Shown: positions 11,657 through 27,321 of the stretch, piece by piece
Position numbering within the stretch: position 1 is the first letter of the stretch
Layout of the letters: each line of letters begins with the position of its first letter
Origin: Arabidopsis thaliana
Taxonomy: Eukaryota > Streptophyta > Magnoliopsida > Brassicales > Brassicaceae
Assembly (NCBI RefSeq): GCF_000001735.4
Contig: NC_003071.7
Coordinates: 6,007,151-6,071,150, forward strand
Direction: 5' to 3'
Length of the DNA stretch: 64,000 nucleotides
The notes under the pieces: generated by a model
Databases searched by the model: none
Told to the model about the DNA's origin: nothing
The model's input: the letters and a program-made list of their open reading frames with translations, nothing else
Made by a program: the position numbers and the translations under genes

Positions 11657-11690
11657 AGTTGGTTTTGGTGTTAGTCTTTTGGGGAGAGAG

Positions 11691-16435
<4,745 letters not shown>

Positions 16436-16717
16436 CAAAACATGTGGGACATCGAACAATATACGAAAAGAGTTTGTATGTCATCTTCAGTAACAACCAA
16501 GCTGGATCATTTCATTCTTGGTTATGTAATTCTGTTTACTACTTTGGAGTTTAATATGTATATGACAAGTTTCTCTTTGTCAAGTTACTTGTGTATGTAC
16601 ATCATAAAATAATGATGTGATGTGAGTGCCGAACATACTAGACATCATTTTACCGTGTGTTTTTTTCGGGTACATTAAATCTACAAAATCCAGTCTAATT
16701 GGCATTTTTATACAAAG
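16436..16717 (+). other. ANR1 3' UTR region up to the copia insertion
   Basis: This 282-bp spacer must contain the ANR1 3' UTR and polyadenylation signals. A TTTGTCAAGTTACTTGTGTATG stretch and the AATAATGATGTGATG run around 16609 could serve as far-upstream elements. CAAAG at 16713-16717 is the left target duplication of the downstream retrotransposon. Confidence 0.45.
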
Positions 16718-16899
16718 TGAACAAATAGAGATTGATGTATGAGAAGAAGTTTCTTGTCCTTATTCACAGTAGCCTTTACATTGTTATATAGGTAAGAGAC
16801 GATATCTACTTTCCTAAAGAGATACAAATCAAAATCAATTCACAGTAAATGTGATTGATATTGGAGCGTATCACATTGATACGTTAGGATACGCTATTA
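16718..16899 (-). repeat. 3' LTR of the 9-kb copia element
   Basis: Plus-strand sequence starts TGAACAAATAGAGATTG and ends GATACGCTATTA. It is nearly identical to the right LTR over its length, apart from a handful of substitutions and an 8-bp length difference at the inner end. The unusual TA..CA termini on the element strand are supported by the exact target duplication. Confidence 0.92.
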
Positions 16900-16984
16900 C
16901 CCCCTCCCAAGCTGGTGCGTGGAGATCAAGAATGCCCAGCTTGCTGCGAAATAGCTCATATGCTTGTCGTCCTAACGGTTTCGT

Positions 16985-19070
16985 AAAAATGTCGGCTAGC
17001 TGTTGAGTTGTGGAAACATGATGTGGAGACATGGTTCCTTTTTGTATTTCACACGAACAACATGACAGTCATTCTCGATGTGCTTGGTACGTTCATGAAA
17101 GACTGGATTAGTACTTATGTAGATCGCTGCTTTGCTATCACAGAAAATGTTCATCGGTTGATCATGACGAACACCCATTGATAGAAGTACCTTCTTTATC
17201 CATAATAGTTCATCTCGAAGATGAGATATTGCTCTGTATTCAGCCTCCGCGGATTACTTGCTCACCGTGTCTTGTTTCTTCGTCTTCCATGATATTGGAG
17301 ATTGTCCCAACTGAACAAAATACCCCGTCACTGAACGACGAGTAATAGGACAGCTCGACCAGTCGGAATCACACCACCCATTAACCTTAAAATCATTGGC
17401 AGAACTCAAGAGGATTCCTTGACCAGCGGTACCTTTAATGTAGCGAACAACATGCAAAGCTGTGTGCCAATGATCTTCACGCGGCTGTTGCATAAACTGC
17501 GCCAGAGTATGAACACAAAAAGCTAAATCAGGTCGAGTGGTTGCCAAGTAGATAAACCGACCTATTAAGCGGCGATATGGAGACGGATCGACCAACAGAG
17601 GTGACGTTGATAAAGCAAGTTGGTGATTTTGTTCCAACGGAAATGAGGCAGGCTTGGAGGCTAACATGTCGGTTTCGGTGACAATATCCAAAGCGTATTT
17701 TCGTTGGCTCAGATAGAACCCAGATTTGTTGCGAGAGACCTCTATACCCAGAAAGTATTTTAAAGGACCAAGATCTTTCATCTTGAAGCAAGAGGAGAGA
17801 TAGACCTTAAATTCTTCCAATGATGCGTCATTGTTACCGGTAAGAATCATGTCGTCGACGTATATGAGCAAGCGAATCTGAATACCATCTCTATCAAAGG
17901 TGAACAACGAATAATCAGCATGTGTTTGCTGAAACCCATAGTCACGAAGAGATGATGTGAATTTTTCGAACCAACACCTCGGAGCTTGTTTAAGGCCATA
18001 TATTAACTTTCTTAACCGACAAACTTTCTGCTCATCTTTTGGATAAAAACCAGGTGGTGGTTTCATATACACCTCTTCTTCAAGATCTCCGTGAAGAAAG
18101 GCGTTGTAAACGTCCATCTGATAAACCGGCCAATCATTCCCAGCTGCAACCTTTAAAAACAAACGAATCGTACCCATTTTAGCTACTGGAGCAAACGTTT
18201 CTCCATAGCCTTCACCTTCAATTTGTTTGTTACCAAGAGCAACCAACCTTGCCTTGTAACGTTCAATCGTGCCGTCCGAATTGTACTTGATCTTGTAGAC
18301 CCATTTGCTCCCAATGGCTCGTTTCCCAGGTGGAAGATTCTCTAATGTCCATGTTTCGTTTTCTTCTGAAGCACCCACCTCTGTGCCCATAGCTTTCTTC
18401 CATCGTTCATTCTCCATAGCTGACTTGAATGATTTGGGCTCAATATTCTCAGTGATAGCCGCTAGATAAACACGATGTGTCTCTGAAAAACGTGTACAAG
18501 AGACATAGTTTGCAATGGGATATTGGGTTTTACCAGACTTGTTGAGCAATTTTCCATGTGCCGTATTAACCACATAATTGTTGAGTCTGACAGATGGAAT
18601 TTTCGGTCTCTTTCCTCGACCCAACAGATTTGATGATGGTGGCACAGGATTCGTGGAGTTAGACGTAGCTTCGAGGGTAGTCAATCCTTGATCGGAATTG
18701 TCAGACTGAGTTGTGGAGGTCGGTGGTGACGAAGATGAATCAGAGGAAGTGGACGGAGGCGTCGAGAGACTCGTAGAGGATGAAGAAGCAATGTTTGTAT
18801 CTGGGCTGGATAATGAAGATGGACTTGAATCAGTTAGTGGGCTTTTGCCCTTATCGGGCCTATCTTCAATTTCAGCTAATGGGTTCATACTGAATGAAGC
18901 CCATAACTCTTCTTCTTCTTCGTGTACAGGAGAAGCCGATGATGAAGATGACTTATCAAACGGAAACTGATCTTCGCAGAACACCACATCGCGAGAGATG
19001 AAAAACTCCTCTGTTTCGCAATCATATAGCCTCCAACCCTTTTTGCCATATGGATAGCCAACAAACACAC
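16985..19070 (-). pseudogene. Copia reverse transcriptase and RNase H, interrupted
   Basis: 19068-17254 is an open stretch of 604 codons. It starts in the integrase tail and a Ser/Thr/Pro-rich linker, then gives the reverse transcriptase with MDVYNAFLHGDLEEEV, YGLKQAPRCW and the catalytic YVDDMILTG, and enters RNase H (WCDSDWSSC). A TAA at about 17254 replaces a serine codon in the VSKSSAEAEYRA region. RNase H continues in frame below it with FCDSKAAIYI and FHERTKHIENDCH to about 16999. The long open frame is element-derived and not a host gene. Confidence 0.93.
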
Positions 19071-19074
19071 ACTT

Positions 19075-19873
19075 TCAACTTCTCGATTCAAACTTGTCTC
19101 CCTTATGACCTTGATTATGAGCATAGCACAAGCTCCCAAATACTTTGAGATGTGTATAATCGGGCTCTTTCTTATACAATTTCTCATATGGTGTTAGACC
19201 ATTCAGAACTGATGAAGGAATACGATTAATTAAATAACCAGCTGTGAGGATACACTCACCCCAAAATTGGATTGGTAAGTGTCCTTGAAAGCGCAATGCT
19301 CTTGCCACATTCAGAATGTGTCGGTGTTTGCGTTCGGCTCTTCAATTTTGTTGTGGTGTACCCACACAGGAAGTCTCTTAAAGAATCCCTTGCTGTCGAA
19401 AATAGCTTGCCAAACTTGTGAACTCGGTTCCATTATCACTGCGAAAACTCTTTACTCTTGTTGAAAACTGCGTTTCTACCATGGCAATAAAATTCTTTAT
19501 CCAAGTAGGAGCCTCTGTTTTGTCGTTAAGAAGATGAATCCAAACACTTCTTGAGAAATCATCAACAAGTGTTAAAAAATAGCGAGCTCCACAATGCGAA
19601 ATTGTTCGGTACGGACCCCACAAATCAGAATGAATCAACTCAAAAGCTTGTGTAGTTTTATTGATACTAATCGGAAAAGGAGATCTAGTTTGCTTGGCGC
19701 GGAGACAGACATCACACGCTTTATTCAAAATATCAGAACGAATTGAAACTGTAACATTCTTAAGAGAGCCAACAACTTGTGCACACGGATGTCCCATGCG
19801 ATGATGCCACAGCTCATATGACTTGTCATCTTGTGTCCTCACCGATGCTGCCAACTCCGTTTTGCAAAAGTAG
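19075..19873 (-). pseudogene. Copia integrase, interrupted
   Basis: After the CACTA insertion the polyprotein resumes with the pre-integrase zinc motif (ELWHHRMGHP then CDVCLRAKQ) and the integrase core (LIHSDLWGPY, SFRSDNGTEF). A stop after YFRQQGIL at about 19378 removes the part that should carry the catalytic glutamate in this frame. The C-terminal integrase region ([18 protein letters not shown]) resumes at 19308-19075 in another frame and ends at another stop. Confidence 0.9.
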
Positions 19874-20142
19874 TAGCACTACAAGAAAACAGTCGTTTTG
19901 CGAGGGAAAAATTACTCGCTAATCCCTCGCAAACAGCCATACGCGAGGGACTTGCGAGGAAATCAAGTTCCTCGCAAATCGCTTCTCGCAAATGGTAAAA
20001 AGTCGCAATTCCCTCGCAAAACACATCCAACTACAGTTCTAGTACTTCCCTCGCAACTGTTGCGAGAGATTTGCGATTCTTTTCTTTCTGCCTAGCAAGT
20101 ATTTTGCAACTAATTTCCTGATATAATAAGGCTTGATTAGTG

Positions 20143-20215
20143 GTTAATTAGACTCTAATTACCTGGTTAATTAGACTCTAATTACCTAGTTAATTAGGAT
20201 TTGATTAGAGATTAT
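20143..20215. repeat. Tandem repeat of a 22-24 bp unit in the CACTA
   Basis: GGTTAATTAGACTCTAATTACCT occurs twice, followed by a third diverged copy (AGTTAATTAGGATTTGATTAG). Confidence 0.8.
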
Positions 20216-20805
20216 TTTTGCTTCTTAAATAAAGACACAAGAAGAAGAAGAAGCTGAAATTATCATTATCTAAAATGTATACTACAATGCCAATGTTTGA
20301 AACCATTTTCTAAAAAGATTACAAGGAAAAAAGAGAAAGACAATGTTCTCAAAATACTGATGATAAAGAGGATCCTGTTGCAAGGTTAGCTAGGGCAGCA
20401 GCAGCAGCTGTCTCCTCATTGGCTTGCTGTTCCGGAGCTGTAGCTACAGGTGGTTCATTTGCGCTAACCGGTCTTGTCTGTGTCGAGGAACCTCGTCGAA
20501 GAATGGCAGCTAAAGCTGGATCTTTCTCAGCAAGATAGTCAAAGAGGATATCGAAGTTGTTGATCTTCCCAGCCTGATTTTGAATGCAAGCTTCAGCGGC
20601 AGCCAGCTTCTCAGAAAGTATAACCGGATCATCACTAGGAAGTGTTGGACCACTATGGGCTGAAGATGCTTCAAAATGCAGAGATCCAACACCATAAATC
20701 CTTCCTTTCTTTCTCGGAGCAACCTGCAAAGGTCACAAAAACTCACAAGGACACAACAGAAAACAAGTGAGAAAACAAGTTCAACACAAGACAAAAGAAT
20801 TCAAA

Positions 20806-21190
20806 CACAACTAGACAACGCTAACAATGACTATCAAGTACACAACACAACCACACTTGCAATAGAAAGCAATTCAAACAAAACACTACACAAAGTATAA
20901 TGAATAAGCTGTCAAGATTTCAGACAACACAATAAGTTGTCAATAAGATTTCAGACAACACAATAAGATTTCAGACACAACTAGACAACGCTAACAGTGA
21001 TTATCAAGTACACAACACAACCACACTTGCAATAGTTAGCAATTCAAACACAACACTACACAAAGTATAATGAATAAGCTGTCAAGATTTCAGACAACAC
21101 AATAAGTTGTCAATAAGATTTCAGACAACACAATAAGATTTCAGACAACACAATAAGATTTCAGACACAAAAGCAATTCAAACACAACAC
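20806..21190. repeat. 170-bp tandem duplication in the CACTA
   Basis: The segment starting CACAACTAGACAACGCTAAC at 20806 recurs at 20976, with a partial third copy from about 21165. Within each unit the motif AAGATTTCAGACAACACAAT is itself repeated several times. It lies in an intron-like interval of the TNPA-like gene. Confidence 0.85.
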
Positions 21191-22147
21191 TACACAAAGT
21201 ATAAGATTTCAGACAACAGAAAGAGCACATAAAATTTACTTCAGTAAATATCTTGTTCTTGGCATGAACAGAAAGTCCACCTGATCCAGTGCTCTCCGGA
21301 TTGTCCCCTGAACCCATATGAGACTCTTCCTCTTCAATCCTAGATGTCACTTGCTTGTAGATCTCCTCTGACTTCTCATTGATGAAGCTTCCATCCGCTT
21401 TTCTGTGTGTCTCATCTAGCAGCTCAAGGAAATCAGGAGTTTTTTCTCCAGTCTTCTCACACTGAAACACAAAGAGATAAACAAGATGTCAGTATGTAAT
21501 TCTAGATTAAGTAATGGTAAGGAGAGAAGAATACTTATCTTACCCGTTTTCTTACACGAGCTTTGTATGAGGTCTGGCCTGAACAGTGTTTATAGATGCC
21601 TTTGCCATCCGGATCATGATACCTAGCATTTCTGTTGTTGTTACTCTTTTTTCTGACTTTGGATCTTGCCAAAACAGTACTAGACCTTTCCACACATCAG
21701 GATCAATCCATTTTGGCTTGGCTTCATCACCCTTCTCCTTCCAATTTCCCTTCCACTATGACACTTGATCAGTCATCCTAGACTTTAGCTTTGCTTCAAA
21801 CTCAACCCTTACTCTTTTGTTTATTGAACGGTCCCAGTTATATACTTGCTACAAAAGAGAAGCTAACATCAGAAATGAAACCATACACAAAACAAGCATA
21901 AACATCAAAAGAGCACAAAACTTACCGCAAACGTTTCATACCATCGATCGATTGTAGCCTTTGATGTTTGTGACCAATTGGCATGAGGTTCTTTAAAATC
22001 TCTTTCAAAGATGCTGCGGACTGTTGCTGCAACTGCAGCGTCATCGTCAAACCTACAAGAAGACCAACCAGCCCACACATAAGGATTTCTATATCTTTAA
22101 ACTTCTAAGACATCACAATGCTAAGTACAACCAAGCTGTTCTATTTG

Positions 22148-22245
22148 TCCATTACGCTCTAAGGCACTACAACCTAAGGCACTACAACCTAATTCCATTA
22201 CGCTCTAAGGCACTACAAAGTTCTAAGGCACTACAACCTAAGCTG
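22148..22245. repeat. Short tandem repeats (TAAGGCACTACAACC) in the CACTA
   Basis: Four copies of CTAAGGCACTACAA(CC) lie within about 100 bp, with TTCCATTACGCTCTAAGG also duplicated. This lies between two coding blocks of the TNPA-like gene. Confidence 0.75.
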
Positions 22246-22604
22246 TTCTATGACAATGAATTTAACCTTACCAGAGAGTTCCCAGAGGACGCTTTGGGTC
22301 TAGCCTTGTCAAGCCAGCACGACCAGGACTATCAAGAAGCTTCTCCAGTGTGAGATTGTTGAGACGCTCAGCTTGAGAATCAGAATGATTGACAGAAGGC
22401 TGAGTGGTTAGCGTTGGAGACGATGGTGGATGGCGTGAACCTTGAACCCCTGAAATATTCCCAGCACTAACAGGAGAATTGACATGCAACGGGTCTCGCT
22501 GCTGTGACCTATATCGTGCATAAGTATTCTCTGACGACGGCATCTTGCAAAACAAACAAAACCCAGAGTTTAGATCCGTAAACTAGAACAGATTAGATCT
22601 GGAA

Positions 22605-23085
22605 AACAATGTCAGATCGGAGATGAAGAAGAAGTTAGATCGGAGAGAAGCAGTTAGATTGGAGAAGAAGACGTTACCTTGGAGGCAAAAGAGATCGAGT
22701 TGCGGCTGCTGCTGGAGAAGAAGAGTCGCGACGGCTGCTAGAGAAGAAGAGTCGCGACGGCTGCTGGAGAAGACGAGACGCGACGGAGAAGAAGAAGTTA
22801 GATCGGACGGTGGAAGTTGGAATGGAAAGAAGAAGTTATATCGGAGAAGAAGACATTACCTTGGAGAAGAAACAGATCGACTTGCGGCTGAAGCTGGAGA
22901 AGAAGAGTTGCGGCGGCTGCTGGAGAATAAGAGACGCGGCGGAGAAGAAGAAGAGAGGCGGCGACGTAATCAGATCGAAGAAGAAGAGAGGCGGCGGCGA
23001 AGAAAATAGATCGGAGAAGAAGAGAAGCCGGCGACGAGGAAAATAGATCGGAGAAGAAGAGAATCGAAGAAAAAAATTAGGTTTA
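22605..23085. repeat. GAAGAAG-rich polypurine block
   Basis: A strongly purine-biased stretch of GAGAAGAAGA, GCGGCGG and TTAGATCGGAG modules, repeated imperfectly. On the minus strand it is a CT-rich leader upstream of the TNPA-like start, so it is probably the transcript's promoter or 5' UTR. Its plus-strand open frames, rich in Glu, Arg and Lys, are compositional artefacts. Confidence 0.6.
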
Positions 23086-24018
23086 GGGTTTGATGCGGCA
23101 GGTTTGAGCTCCGCTCAAACTAGGTTATCGAGTATATATAAGAATATATTTCCTCGCAAATCACTCGCAAACCTTACTAGGAAATTGCGAGGAACCGTCT
23201 TTTAAACCAATCAAAATGCTGCTTACATTGCGAGGGAACTGCGAGAGCGCCTAGCAAATCCCTCGCAGTGTTTTAACCAATTAAATCATATCTGATTCAA
23301 TAATTATATTTGATTCAGTCTCTCCTATTTCTAGTAAGACCCTCAGCAAAATAAGAACATGACTAAAAATTCTAAATATTTTAGGGTTTAGTGTAAATAT
23401 TGCGAGGGAAGTGCTACGCGTACTAGCAAACACCTCGCAATGTATAATCAATTTCGAAAAATACAACAATCACTACTCAAAATCATTTGGATTCATTTTT
23501 TTGAATCATTAGAACGTTAATTATCTACATTTGAACCTATTTTATCATCATATAATTCGAATGTGTTTTTCCCCCAAATACATCAATGATGATCTTATGG
23601 TTTTCTTTAAGTATGAATCATGAATGTTTAACATTTTCAAAATGAAATGTTAATATTGAAACCAATACAATATTTTTTTGTTCAAACCATATAATCAACT
23701 TGAATGATTATATGGTCACTTAGATTCATATTTATAAATGAGAATCAAAGATTGCAAAACACTTTTATGTATTTTAGGGTTTAGGGTAAAGATTTGCGAC
23801 GTATCTGCTTGGGATTTGCGACGGATAATATCTTTCTTGCGAAACCATCGTACTTCCCTCGCAAATTTGCGAGGAAGTCTTCCCTCGCAAGTTTTGCGAC
23901 GGAATTGCTACGCGCGTGCGGTACGTAGCACCTTTCTCGCAATACCCTCTCAAAAACTGCGAGGAATGCCTTCCCTCGCAACCCTTCCTCGCAAATTGAC
24001 TGTTTTCTTGTAGTGTAG

Positions 24019-25504
24019 GTTCCAGCCTCTCTCCTACCGCACCAATCACCATCCTCGAAACGCGGTCCTGAACCACAAGAAACTGATCAGCGAGTTGAAC
24101 AACACAACGATTTTCATCCATTAACTGACCAACAACAATCAGATCCGTTGTTTACTCCTCAACAAAATAAACTGATTTTAACACAAGATGGGAATCCAAA
24201 ACAACATAGCCTTCTTTTACGGAAATCCTCTGTCTCCCATCAGCTAGTATGACTAAAACAGGATCCATATCTCTAACACTTGTGAGCAGATCAAAATTTC
24301 CCGTTAAGTGGTGAGAAGCACCCGTATCTAATATCCAAGAGGATGTTAAAGACTTACCCGAGAGTTTTTCTGTGCTCGTGCTTGCACCACCATTGAGTAA
24401 GACCTTCAAACGACGCCACTCCACATCACTAAAGCCACTCACACCATCACGGTCTGCATCAGTGATAACATAATTCGCTTGTTCTGTTTGTGGTTGTTGA
24501 GAAACATGAACAGCATTGACGTTGATATGACGCCCTCGACCAACAGAAGCAGCTCCGGGTGTGACGCCTTTGCCTCTTCCATTAACAACACGGCTACGTG
24601 GTCTCTCACCCCACCATTCAGGATACCCGACGACTGCAAAGCAGTTGTTGGAGGCATGACCGGAGCGATTACAATGTTTACAAACCACAGCTCTCTCGAA
24701 AGCATCAATTCGATCGGAGATGGGACGTGACTTGGTTTGAACCGCATGAGCCACAACTTGAGAGGAATCTTCATAGTGATGCACCGTAGTTTTGAGATCT
24801 TCCTCTTGACGAACAACATTGTAAACCTCCTCCAGAGACTGGATAGGCACACGGGAAACCAGAGAAGATCGAACAGTTCGAAAACTGTAGTCAAGACCAG
24901 ACAGAAACTCATGAACTTTGTCACTTTCACGGTCCTGTTCTTGGAGAAATCCAAGATCGCAGTCACACTTTCCACATTTGCAGACACGCACGGGACGATA
25001 ATGAGCCATGTTGTCCCAAATCTGGTTCAGTTTTCAGTAGTACGCCTCAATGGCGAGACCACGTTGCTTGCAACACGCCAACTCCGCCTTCAGTTGCTGA
25101 ATACGCGGACCATTCGTCACAGAAAATCTCTTCTTCAAGTTGTCCCACAAATCTTTGGCAACATCACGATGGGAAATACTCGAACGGAGAGATGAATCGA
25201 TGGACATCTTGATCCAGGACACAAGTAAGGCCTGAATCGTCCACCAATCGTCAAGATCTGCAGACCCTTCTGCTGGCCTAGCAATCGAGCCATCAAGAAA
25301 ACCAAATTTCTTGCGAGAGCAGAGAGCTGTTTTCATGCCGCAAGACCATTCATCGTAGTTGGATCCCTTGAATAAGGGATGAGAGATCACGGCACCTGGA
25401 TTGTCGGCTGCGGTAAGGTCGTAAGGTGAGATGGTGCGTCGTGTCTCCATCGGGTTAGGGGTCGTGGTCGTTTCGGTCGCATCAGAGTTTGCTGGGGTGG
25501 CCAT
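24019..25504 (-). pseudogene. Copia gag and protease, interrupted
   Basis: The gag start is at 25504 (MATPANSDATETTT). A gag domain with the WDNLKKRF-type copia motif follows, then a CCHC zinc knuckle (CKHCNRSGHASNNC) and the aspartic protease active site WILDTGASHHLTG. One TGA at about 25034 and one TAA near 24152 interrupt an otherwise continuous frame; conserved neighbouring residues continue on both sides. The right end of the CACTA element cuts the frame just after 24019. Gag would form cytoplasmic particles and the protease would mature the polyprotein. Confidence 0.9.
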
Positions 25505-25564
25505 CGTTTCAAAGCAAACATGTTTAAGACAATAGAAAAAAAAATTGTCAGGGCTCTGATACCA

Positions 25565-25754
25565 TGAACAAATAGAGATCGATGTATGAGAAAAAGTTTC
25601 TTGTCCTTATTCACAGTAGCCTTTACATTGTTATATAGGTAAGAGACGATATCTACTTTCCTAAAGAGATACAAATCAGAATCAATTCACAATAAATGTG
25701 ATTGATATTGGAGCGTATCACATTGATACGTTAAGATACGCTATTACGCTATTA
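25565..25754 (-). repeat. 5' LTR of the 9-kb copia element
   Basis: Starts TGAACAAATAGAGATCG on the plus strand and ends GATACGCTATTACGCTATTA. The final CGCTATTA is a tandem copy of the preceding 8 bp and is absent from the partner LTR. The primer-binding site (GCTCTGATACCA on the plus strand) sits directly inside it. Confidence 0.92.
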
Positions 25755-25759
25755 CAAAG

Positions 25760-27321
25760 TCCTAAAAAAAATGGATTACCGAGTTACGGTCGCATGGAAA
25801 TTTTAAACTAAGGGTATCAGCTGGTTTAGAAAGTACTTTATATTTGGTAAGGGTTTCTTATACAAGCATTTGAGTTGTGTGCCCTGAAAATATTTGCCTC
25901 TACGTATTTCTCGGTTTGGCCACTTGGAGAAAGATAATCAAATGCTCGTATTGACTGAATGGAAGTACTAGTGTGGCTGTTACTAGTGTGGTTTGTTGAA
26001 AAACAAGTCTTTCTTTCACGGGAAATCGTTCAGTTACTTTACAAGTTATCATTGCTTTTATTAATGGTTTATGGAAACTACAATATCCTGTTTAGGTTGG
26101 TTGGTATCTTTCGAAAGTTAACAATGAGACATCACTAGAGAGAGCTTTTAACCTTCGTCGGAGTCTTTCTCCACTATATACTGAAGTGGAAGTACTAGTC
26201 TGGGCAGTGCCGGTCCTGACCTAAAGCTGAACAAGTAAAGGTTTTAGGCGCCAAAATATATATAACATTTTGAGGGCATCAAAACAATAAGATATTTTGT
26301 AGTATAGTGGCTGTTCCTTGTTTTTTTGTTTATCATGTCTTGGATTTACGTCTCCCAAGCATCATTTTGCTATATTTTCAATATTTGTCTGCAAAAAAAA
26401 ATAGTTTGGGCTTTAGGCAGTCCATAGTGTTGGACCGATCCTGAGTATGAGTGATGAGATACATGATCGATGAACATAAAATTGAAATTACTTTCGTCAC
26501 GAACTGCCATGATCTAGTAATATTAGATTTCTTCAACACAAACCCTTTCAAATGGCAATTTGTTTTCTTACAAATTTATCCTCAATTTACAAAAATATGC
26601 AGGTCAAACCCATAAAATTCAATTTAATCTACAATATAATCCGTCACTACCACCCCCAAATTTATCAAAGTACTCCCACATGAGGAACGTGAGAGTGTTC
26701 TACATTAACATTCTATTTTTTGGTTGAATCATTTGTGCTTATCTATATATTTTTGAATCATTTACTTTGAAAAAATAAAGATTTTGTTTTATATATCTAT
26801 ATAGATGATGAGATAATACAATTTTTTGAAAATAGAGAAAATTAAATAAAGATGAGAGGGCTAATTAATATTATTGAAAATTGTTTTGTTCTATTGAAAA
26901 AGAATAAAAACATCCAACACAGTAAATACATTTTTATGATACTTTACAAAATCAAATAAGCTATTTGTGTAAACTTTGAAAAAAAATACGTGAATAAATA
27001 ACTTTTTTTTTTCTTCTCACTGATAAAAAGATTTCAAAGACGGTGGCGCACATAGGTATTGCGTGTGCAACGCTTACCTCACATAGTTTTGACACAAGCT
27101 AGACTTGTTAAACCACATGCCATCATTTTCATTTCTTTTTATATTTCCTGCCTAATCAATCTAGCGGCTCCCACAGAAAATTACTCTCCTCCATACCAAT
27201 CTTTCTTTATTTTTTGCATCTCTATCTGTCACACACCAATTCTTATTTTATGTATATATATTGACGCATACATCTCCAAATTAATCAATAGCTTATCTAG
27301 TTCTTGACTGTTCAACGATCA
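25760..27321. other. Intergenic stretch with a small DNA-transposon remnant
   Basis: No gene was seen. At 26207-26446 the sequence starts CAGTGCCGGTCCTGACC and ends GTTGGACCGATCCTGAG. These termini are roughly inverted, and the interior (TTTTAGGCGCCAAAATATAT) recalls degraded hAT-like elements. A TATA-like TATGTATATATATTG at about 27248 lies 70 bp before the next start codon and is a plausible core promoter. Confidence 0.4.

Larger units (their letters stand above)
20349..22543 (-). pseudogene. Ptta/En/Spm accessory transposase gene (TNPA-like), interrupted
   Basis: The start is probably MPSSENTYAR at 22543. Coding blocks follow at about 22543-22270, 22055-21930, 21850-21550, 21470-21240 and 20729-20349, with splice-like borders. 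The middle blocks encode a domain like the plant Ptta/En/Spm family (a YNWDRSINKRVRVEF region, then WKGNWKEKGDEAKP, then DVWKGLVLFWQDP). The last block gives a predicted helix with KLAAAEACIQNQ. Proteins of this class bind subterminal repeats in the nucleus and help bring the ends together. A TAG at about 21752 interrupts the middle block. Exon borders are approximate. Confidence 0.75.
19877..24015 (-). mobile_element. CACTA (En/Spm) transposon nested in the copia element
   Basis: The element starts CACTACAAGAAAACAGTC at 19877 and ends with its exact inverse, GACTGTTTTCTTGTAGTG, at 24015. The 3-bp target duplication TAG is at 19874-19876 and 24016-24018. Both subterminal regions are packed with short repeats of the type TTGCGAGG/CCTCGCAA (about 19900-20090, 23150-23460 and 23790-24000), the usual binding sites for TNPA-class proteins. 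It carries a TNPA/Ptta-like gene but I see no TNPD-type transposase, so it is non-autonomous. It must have inserted after the copia element. Confidence 0.96.
16718..25754 (-). mobile_element. Complete Ty1/copia LTR retrotransposon, minus strand, with nested CACTA
   Basis: LTRs lie at 16718-16899 (3', 182 bp) and 25565-25754 (5', 190 bp), with an exact 5-bp target duplication CAAAG at 16713-16717 and 25755-25759. The primer-binding site, complementary to initiator tRNA-Met, abuts the 5' LTR at 25553-25564. A polypurine tract (GGGAGGGGG on the minus strand) abuts the 3' LTR at 16900-16908. Internal order is gag, protease, integrase, reverse transcriptase, RNase H. Removing the 4139-bp CACTA leaves an element of about 4.9 kb, normal for copia. 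Several nonsense codons make it non-autonomous. Confidence 0.96.

Noticed and set aside
11640-11690. N-terminal extension of ANR1
   Set aside because: MIKC proteins begin at MGRGK, and the upstream codons overlap the predicted 5' UTR intron acceptor.
17254-19068. 604-codon open frame as a host gene
   Set aside because: It lies within the copia element and carries the copia integrase tail, reverse transcriptase and RNase H motifs.
22623-23046. Glu/Arg/Lys-rich plus-strand frames
   Set aside because: They come from GAAGAAG-type polypurine DNA, which forms the leader of the CACTA gene on the other strand.
27304-27321. Upstream non-ATG start of the small orphan protein
   Set aside because: A TTG start is not expected for a plant nuclear gene when an ATG lies six codons downstream.
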